The notes under the pieces are model-generated. The model was not told the origin of the DNA. It did not search any database and saw only the letters and a program-made list of their open reading frames with translations. 64,000 bases of DNA. Source: Mesobacillus jeotgali. Lineage in GTDB: Bacteria; Bacillota; Bacilli; Bacillales; Cytobacillaceae. The DNA lies in NCBI RefSeq assembly GCF_014856545.2, contig NZ_CP109811.1, forward strand, positions 1,854,001 through 1,918,000, written 5' to 3'. The position numbers were made by a program, and so were the translations under genes. Shown piece by piece: positions 59,513 through 64,000 of this stretch. Position 1 is the stretch's first letter. Each line of letters opens with the position of its first letter.

Positions 59513-60580
59513 ATGGAAAAGGATTTTCCGATTTTTCAAGTGATGGACCAGAACGGAAACATTGTGTCTGAGAAATATAAAGATTTGGTGACTGAAGAGC
59601 GAGTGAAGAAATTTTATTCGGAAATGGTAAGGATCCGGACGCTGGACAGGAAATCCATCAGTCTCCAGCGTCAGGGGCGAATCGGGACATACGCTCCATT
59701 TGAAGGACAGGAAGCTTCCCAGGTAGGAACGGCTTTAGCACTCGAAAGTGATGACTGGATGTTCCCGACGTACCGTGATCATGGAGCAGCAACGGTGTTC
59801 GGCCACTCGCTCAGGAATATTCTGCTGTTCTGGAATGGACGAAATGAAGGATGCGTTCCGCCGGATGGGAAAAAGATTTTTCCACCGGCCATACCGATTG
59901 CAACGCAGATTCCACACGCTGCAGGTGCAGCATTTGCCGAAAAGCAAAAAGGTACAAAGAATGCGGCCATTTGTTATTTCGGTGATGGTGCGACCTCGGA
60001 AGGTGATTTTCATGAAGGCTTGAACTTTGCCAGCGTCTTCAAATCACCGGTCGTCTATTTTTGCCAGAATAATCAATATGCAATATCAGTCCCTATTAGC
60101 AAACAGATGAACTCTGCAACCATTGCACAAAAAGCGCTTGCCTATGATATTCCAGGTGTGAGAGTTGATGGCAACGATGTTTTTGCCGTGTTTGCTGAAA
60201 CGGAAAAGGCACTTGAACGTGCCCGGAATGGCGAGGGTCCAACATTGATTGAAGCGCTGACCTGGCGTTATGGGTCCCATACCACTGCTGACGATGCATC
60301 AAAATATCGTGATCAAGGTGAAAGTGCGCTCAAGCGAATGGAGACAGATCCTTTGCTAAGACTGGAACGCTGGCTGAAAAATGAAGGGCTCTACGATGAA
60401 GCATGGGTGACGGAAATAGAAGGACAGGCAGCGGCAGAAATTGACGCAGCTGTACAGGAAATGGAGAAATTCCCTAAAGCTGACCCGGCTGTGATCTTTG
60501 ACTATGTCTTTGAGAAACCTACATGGACAATCGAGAAGCAAAAGCGGGAGTATCTAGAATTGATCGGAGGTGAGTCATGA
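59513..60580 (+). CDS. 2-oxoacid dehydrogenase E1 component, alpha subunit
   Basis: This thiamine-diphosphate-dependent E1alpha of the PDH/BCKDH type decarboxylates a 2-oxoacid. The 355-residue protein has 'IRTLDRKSISLQRQGRIGTY', 'HAAGAAFAEKQKGT' and the TPP motif 'CYFGDGATSEGDFHEGLNFA' ending in 'FCQNNQYAISVP'. 'YGSHTTADDASKYR' is the phosphorylation-loop region. Which 2-oxoacid is used cannot be read directly. The operon suggests phenylpyruvate, while pyruvate or branched-chain acids remain possible. AAAGGGTGAG precedes the ATG, and the stop overlaps the E1beta start. Confidence 0.88.
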   Translation: MEKDFPIFQVMDQNGNIVSEKYKDLVTEERVKKFYSEMVRIRTLDRKSISLQRQGRIGTYAPFEGQEASQVGTALALESDDWMFPTYRDHGAATVFGHSLRNILLFWNGRNEGCVPPDGKKIFPPAIPIATQIPHAAGAAFAEKQKGTKNAAICYFGDGATSEGDFHEGLNFASVFKSPVVYFCQNNQYAISVPISKQMNSATIAQKALAYDIPGVRVDGNDVFAVFAETEKALERARNGEGPTLIEALTWRYGSHTTADDASKYRDQGESALKRMETDPLLRLERWLKNEGLYDEAWVTEIEGQAAAEIDAAVQEMEKFPKADPAVIFDYVFEKPTWTIEKQKREYLELIGGES

Positions 60581-61575
60581 TGGAAACAGCAGTGCAGACA
60601 AAGACTTTAACGCTTATCCAGGCGATCACCGAAGGACTTGATACGATGCTGGATGAAAGCAAGGAAGTCATCCTTCTAGGTGAAGATATCGGAAAAAACG
60701 GCGGAGTATTCCGCGCTACTGATGGTCTTCAGGAGAAATATGGGGAGGACCGCGTGATCGATACGCCTTTAAGCGAAGCAGGCTTTGTTGGGGCAGCGAT
60801 TGGCATGGCAGTGAACGGATTCCGTCCCGTTGTGGAAATTCAGTTCCTGGGCTTTATTTATCCTGCCTATGAACAAATCATGACCCATGCTTCAAGACTG
60901 CGGATGAGAACTCTTGGCCATTTTACTGTTCCGATGGTGATTCGCGCTCCATATGGGGCCGGTGTGCGTGCACCTGAAATTCATTGTGACAGCACTGAAT
61001 CCCTTTTTACCCATATGCCAGGAATGAAGGTAGTCTGTCCATCCAATGCTTATGATGCAAAAGGGCTGATGATTGCTGCAATTGAAGATCCCGACCCTGT
61101 CCTCTTTTTAGAGCCGATGAGAAGTTATCGTTCTTCACGTGGTGAGGTTCCGGAAGGGAAGTATACAGTTGAAATCGGTAAAGGAAAGAAGCTGACAGAA
61201 GGCGAAGATGTGACGGTCATTGCCTGGGGCGCGATGGTACCAGTAGCGATGAAGGCCGCTGAAGATATGAAGCAAAAGGGTATCAATTGCGAGGTCCTTG
61301 ATTTGAGGACACTTTATCCAATCGACAAGGACCTAGTCGTCGAGTCAGTACAGAAAACAGGGCGCACGGTGATTGTCCATGAAGCCCATGCGACAGGCGG
61401 AACTGGCAGTGATTTGATTTCTTTGATCAATGATGAGGCGTTTCTTTACCAAAAAGCTCCGGCCGAAAGAGTGACAGGCTATGACACGCCTGTACCGTAT
61501 TTTGGGTTTGAGGATCATTATCTGCCGACACCGAAAAGAGTCGCAGCTGCAATACAGAAAGTAATGAAGTTTTAG
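60577..61575 (+). CDS. 2-oxoacid dehydrogenase E1 component, beta subunit
   Basis: The 332-residue partner of E1alpha has the transketolase-like Pyr domain ('LLGEDIGKNGGVFRATDGLQ', 'PLSEAGFVGAAIGMAVNGFR', 'EIQFLGFIYPAYEQ') and the C-terminal domain ('EVLDLRTLYPIDKDLVVESV', 'HEAHATGGTG'). The ATG at 60577 overlaps the E1alpha stop as ATGA after GGAGGTGAG. It forms an alpha2beta2 tetramer in the complex. Confidence 0.9.
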   Translation: MMETAVQTKTLTLIQAITEGLDTMLDESKEVILLGEDIGKNGGVFRATDGLQEKYGEDRVIDTPLSEAGFVGAAIGMAVNGFRPVVEIQFLGFIYPAYEQIMTHASRLRMRTLGHFTVPMVIRAPYGAGVRAPEIHCDSTESLFTHMPGMKVVCPSNAYDAKGLMIAAIEDPDPVLFLEPMRSYRSSRGEVPEGKYTVEIGKGKKLTEGEDVTVIAWGAMVPVAMKAAEDMKQKGINCEVLDLRTLYPIDKDLVVESVQKTGRTVIVHEAHATGGTGSDLISLINDEAFLYQKAPAERVTGYDTPVPYFGFEDHYLPTPKRVAAAIQKVMKF

Positions 61576-61586
61576 GAGGCGTGCCG

Positions 61587-62963
61587 ATGGTTGAAGTAAA
61601 GCTCCACGACATTGGGGAAGGCATGACCGAAGCGGACATCAATTGTTACCTGGTGAAGCCAGGGGATTTCGTCAAGGCAGATGATCCATTGGTTGAAGTC
61701 CAGACAGACAAAATGACCGCAGAGATTCCCGCTCCCCGATCAGGTGTAATTAAAGAACTGCTGTTAACTCCAGGGCAAACGGTAAAGGTAGGAACAACTT
61801 TACTGATCATGGAGGACAGTACCAGTGCAGGTAAGCCTGTTGAGTCCCAGAAGGTAGTTGATGCTGGAAAAGCAGCAGCCGAACCTGCCGAGGCTGCGGT
61901 AGCTGTTTTGGACAGACCAACTGCTAGTAAGGTGCCTGTAGGTGTTAGTGCGCGACTGGGACAGATCCTTGCTTCTCCTTATACCAGGAAAGTTGCCCGG
62001 GAACACGGCGTCAATATTATGGAGGTCAAAGGGACTGGACCAGCAGGCCGGATTACCGAAGAAGATATACTTGCCTTTGTTCATTTAAGAGAGCAAGGGG
62101 CTGCGAGCCATTCGGAAGGTGGTTCCGAACAGCAGGTTCCGAACGTTTCGCAACTAGCTTCCGAACAAGAGGTTCCGATGGTTTCAAAACATGCTTCCGA
62201 ACTGCAGGCTCCGAATGTTTCAGAAGCAGGTTCCGAAGAACAGGTTGCTGCTCGAAGCGAAGGTGTCCATCTGGATATATTGCCATTCCGCGGCCGCCGC
62301 AAGCAGATTGCAAAAAAGATGGTCCAATCCATGTATACCATCCCTCACTGTACTCATTTTGAAGAAATTGATGTCAGCGAGTTGATTGCTTTAAGGGAAG
62401 AGATCAAGGCTTCCGGTAACTCTATATCTGCAACGGCATTTTTCATTAAAGTCCTTTCGATTGCGTTGAAAGAATTTCCGGTCTTTAATGCAAAGCTCGA
62501 TGAAGAAAATGAAAATATCCAGCTGTTGCGTGAACATCATATCGGAATTGCCGTGGACACTCCAGAAGGCCTGATCGTGCCGGTAATCAGGAATGTTGAG
62601 CAGAAGAATTTAAAGAATATCCATAGTGAAATGAAGCGTCTGACAAAGCTCGCCCTTGATGACAAGCTTACGGTAAAGGATATATCAGGCGGAACATTCA
62701 CGATCAGCAATGTGGGTCCACTGGGCGGCAGCATTGGTGCTACACCAATCATCCAGCACCCGCAGACAGCGCTTGTTTCCTTCCATAAAACAAAGAAACG
62801 GCCAGTTGTCACAGATCAAGATGAAATTGCCATCCGGTCTATCATGAATCTGTCAATGGCATTTGACCACAGAGTCGCAGACGGGGCAACGGCTGTTGCT
62901 TTTACAAACCGTTTCGCACAGTTGATTGAGAACCCGAAAATGATGCTATTGGAATTGATGTAA
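61587..62963 (+). CDS. Dihydrolipoamide acyltransferase E2 component with repeat-built linker
   Basis: The 458-residue core of the complex transfers the acyl group from E1 to CoA. The lipoyl domain has its Lys in 'VEVQTDKMTAEIPAP' (about K42). The E1/E3-binding domain is 'SPYTRKVAREHGVNIMEV' with 'GTGPAGRITEEDI'. The catalytic domain ends in 'AFDHRVADGATAVAF' with the active His. Between binding and catalytic domains lies a linker of 12-residue repeats (SEQQVPNVSQLA and variants) from a 36-bp DNA repeat, instead of the usual Ala-Pro linker. I chose the ATG at 61587 because TAGGAGGCG lies upstream. No E3 gene is in this window. Confidence 0.9.
   Translation: MVEVKLHDIGEGMTEADINCYLVKPGDFVKADDPLVEVQTDKMTAEIPAPRSGVIKELLLTPGQTVKVGTTLLIMEDSTSAGKPVESQKVVDAGKAAAEPAEAAVAVLDRPTASKVPVGVSARLGQILASPYTRKVAREHGVNIMEVKGTGPAGRITEEDILAFVHLREQGAASHSEGGSEQQVPNVSQLASEQEVPMVSKHASELQAPNVSEAGSEEQVAARSEGVHLDILPFRGRRKQIAKKMVQSMYTIPHCTHFEEIDVSELIALREEIKASGNSISATAFFIKVLSIALKEFPVFNAKLDEENENIQLLREHHIGIAVDTPEGLIVPVIRNVEQKNLKNIHSEMKRLTKLALDDKLTVKDISGGTFTISNVGPLGGSIGATPIIQHPQTALVSFHKTKKRPVVTDQDEIAIRSIMNLSMAFDHRVADGATAVAFTNRFAQLIENPKMMLLELM
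62124..62240 (+). repeat. 36-bp in-frame tandem repeat in the E2 linker
   Basis: TCCGAA begins units at 62124, 62160, 62196 and 62232, exactly 36 bp apart (about 3.2 copies). Each full unit encodes SE-x-x-(V/A)-P-x-V-S-x-x-(A/G). It is a coding minisatellite within the E2 gene. Confidence 0.85.
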
Positions 62964-63020
62964 CAGTTTCAAGAATAGATACTTTACCACACAAAAGCAT
63001 CATAGCTTTACATCACGCTC

Positions 63021-63048
63021 TTGAGAGGGCTGGGATAATTACTATAAA
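63021..63048 (+). promoter_or_regulatory. Candidate sigma-A promoter for HPPD
   Basis: TTGAGA (63021-63026) and TATAAA (63043-63048) are spaced 16 bp, about 43 bp before the start codon. No ATAACGTTAT core is seen here. Confidence 0.5.
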
Positions 63049-63090
63049 ATAATTTTAAATATTATAAATATTCTTTCAGGAGGTTTTACA

Positions 63091-64000
63091 ATGCAAGAGA
63101 AAGTAATGGTATCTGGCCAAAATACAGAGGACTTTTTTCCGGTACAGGATGTTGATTATTTAGAGCTTTATGTAGGGAATGCCAAGCAGGCATCTCACTT
63201 TTTCCAGACGGCTTTTGGCTTTAAGGTAGTTGCCTATTCCGGCCTTGAAACAGGGAATCGCGAAACAACATCCTATGTCCTGCAGCAGCGAAAGATCCGT
63301 CTTGTTGTGACTGGAACGTACAATGATTCATCTCGTGTAGCCCAGTTTGTCAAGACTCACGGCGATGGCGTCAAGGACATTGCGCTTGCTGTTGATGATG
63401 TTGAGAAGGCGTATGAGGGAGCGGTTAAGCGGGGAGCAATTGAAATCCAGCCGCCGCATGAAGTTTCTGATGAAAACGGTACGTTAAAAAAGGCGGTCAT
63501 CGGTACATATGGTGACACCATCCATACACTTGTTGAAAGAAAAAATTACAAAGGCTTGTTCATGCCAGGGTTTGTTGAACACGAAACAACAGTCCCTGTG
63601 AATGACGCTGGTTTCATCGGGATTGACCATGTTGTCGGCAATGTTGAGAGAATGGAAGAATGGGTTAACTATTATGCCAATGTTATGGGCTTCAAGGAAA
63701 TGAAGCATTTCACTGATAAGGATATCGTTACTGAGTATTCAGCGTTGATGTCTAAAGTAATGCACAATGGCGGCCGCATCAAATTCCCGATTAACGAGCC
63801 GGCAGAAGGCAAGCGCAAGTCGCAGATCCAGGAATACTTGGAGTTCTACAACGGACCTGGCGTTCAGCATCTAGCGATTTTGACAGAGGATATTGTCAGC
63901 ACAGTAGCACAACTGCGTGAAAATGGTGTTGAATTCCTGAACACACCGGATTCTTACTATGAAATGCTGTCAGAGCGTGTTGGCGAAATTGATGAAGAAA
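63091..64000 (+). CDS. hppD: 4-hydroxyphenylpyruvate dioxygenase, N-terminal part
   Basis: HPPD converts 4-hydroxyphenylpyruvate to homogentisate with Fe(II) and O2, the entry to tyrosine degradation. The first 303 residues are visible, beginning 'MQEKVMVSGQNTEDFFPVQD', and the frame is open at the right edge. The family is usually about 360-380 residues long. Two of the three metal ligands can be placed: His in 'FIGIDHVVGNVERMEEWVNY' and His in 'PGVQHLAILTEDI'. The Glu lies beyond the edge. AGGAGGTTTTACA precedes the ATG. It follows the phenylpyruvate-forming genes, which supports an aromatic amino-acid role for the region. Confidence 0.94.
   Translation, partial: MQEKVMVSGQNTEDFFPVQDVDYLELYVGNAKQASHFFQTAFGFKVVAYSGLETGNRETTSYVLQQRKIRLVVTGTYNDSSRVAQFVKTHGDGVKDIALAVDDVEKAYEGAVKRGAIEIQPPHEVSDENGTLKKAVIGTYGDTIHTLVERKNYKGLFMPGFVEHETTVPVNDAGFIGIDHVVGNVERMEEWVNYYANVMGFKEMKHFTDKDIVTEYSALMSKVMHNGGRIKFPINEPAEGKRKSQIQEYLEFYNGPGVQHLAILTEDIVSTVAQLRENGVEFLNTPDSYYEMLSERVGEIDEE

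Overview
The window reads as chromosomal DNA of an aerobic or facultative, spore-forming Bacillaceae, probably an environmental Bacillus relative such as Mesobacillus or Cytobacillus (the genus is my inference). The evidence is the Bacillus subtilis-like backbone order: korAB, miaB, ricA (ymcA), cotE ... mutS, mutL ... mreBH, miaA, hfq, spoVK ... hflX, ynbB, glnR, glnA. It also has the spore genes cotE and spoVK, strong AGGAGG-type ribosome sites, many TTG/GTG starts, and sigma-A, GlnR and CcpA sites of Bacillus type. The left edge cuts korA and the right edge cuts a 4-hydroxyphenylpyruvate dioxygenase gene.

Layout. 1-4640: conserved housekeeping and spore backbone (korA end, korB, miaB, ricA, cotE) with a structured intergenic repeat before cotE. 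4640-21990: a variable insertion between cotE and mutS, which are neighbours in B. subtilis. It holds a molybdopterin respiratory module (Fe-S protein, TorD chaperone, PsrA/PhsA-, PsrB- and PsrC-like subunits), an IS3-family element that has split the terminator of that operon, a set of unrelated small genes, and a soluble PAS histidine kinase/response regulator followed by a LnrLMN-like drug-type ABC exporter. 21990-38760: mutS (broken by a single-base frameshift), mutL, mreBH, miaA, hfq, spoVK, a stressosome-like V4R-STAS protein, hflX, ynbB and glnRA with two GlnR operators.

38760-64000: a large catabolic region for aromatic compounds. One operon (paaK-paaABCD-ethD-paaF-paaG-aldehyde dehydrogenase-paaH-paaJ-enoyl-CoA hydratase) and its regulator paaX cover phenylacetate degradation. 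A seven-copy 52-bp tandem repeat follows, then four accessory enzymes. Next come a TrpXYZ-type ABC importer and an operon of an FlK-like thioesterase, an amino-acid dehydrogenase with phenylalanine-dehydrogenase signature residues, and E1alpha/E1beta/E2 of a 2-oxoacid dehydrogenase. HPPD closes the window.

These genes fit one route: uptake of aromatic amino acids, Phe to phenylpyruvate, oxidative decarboxylation to phenylacetyl-CoA, then the Paa ring-epoxidation pathway, with HPPD opening the tyrosine/homogentisate branch. Three of the promoters share an ATAACGTTAT-type palindrome near the -10 element, and two CcpA cre sites lie in the same region. This suggests one specific regulator plus carbon-catabolite control. 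The substrate specificities and the identity of the regulator are inferences.
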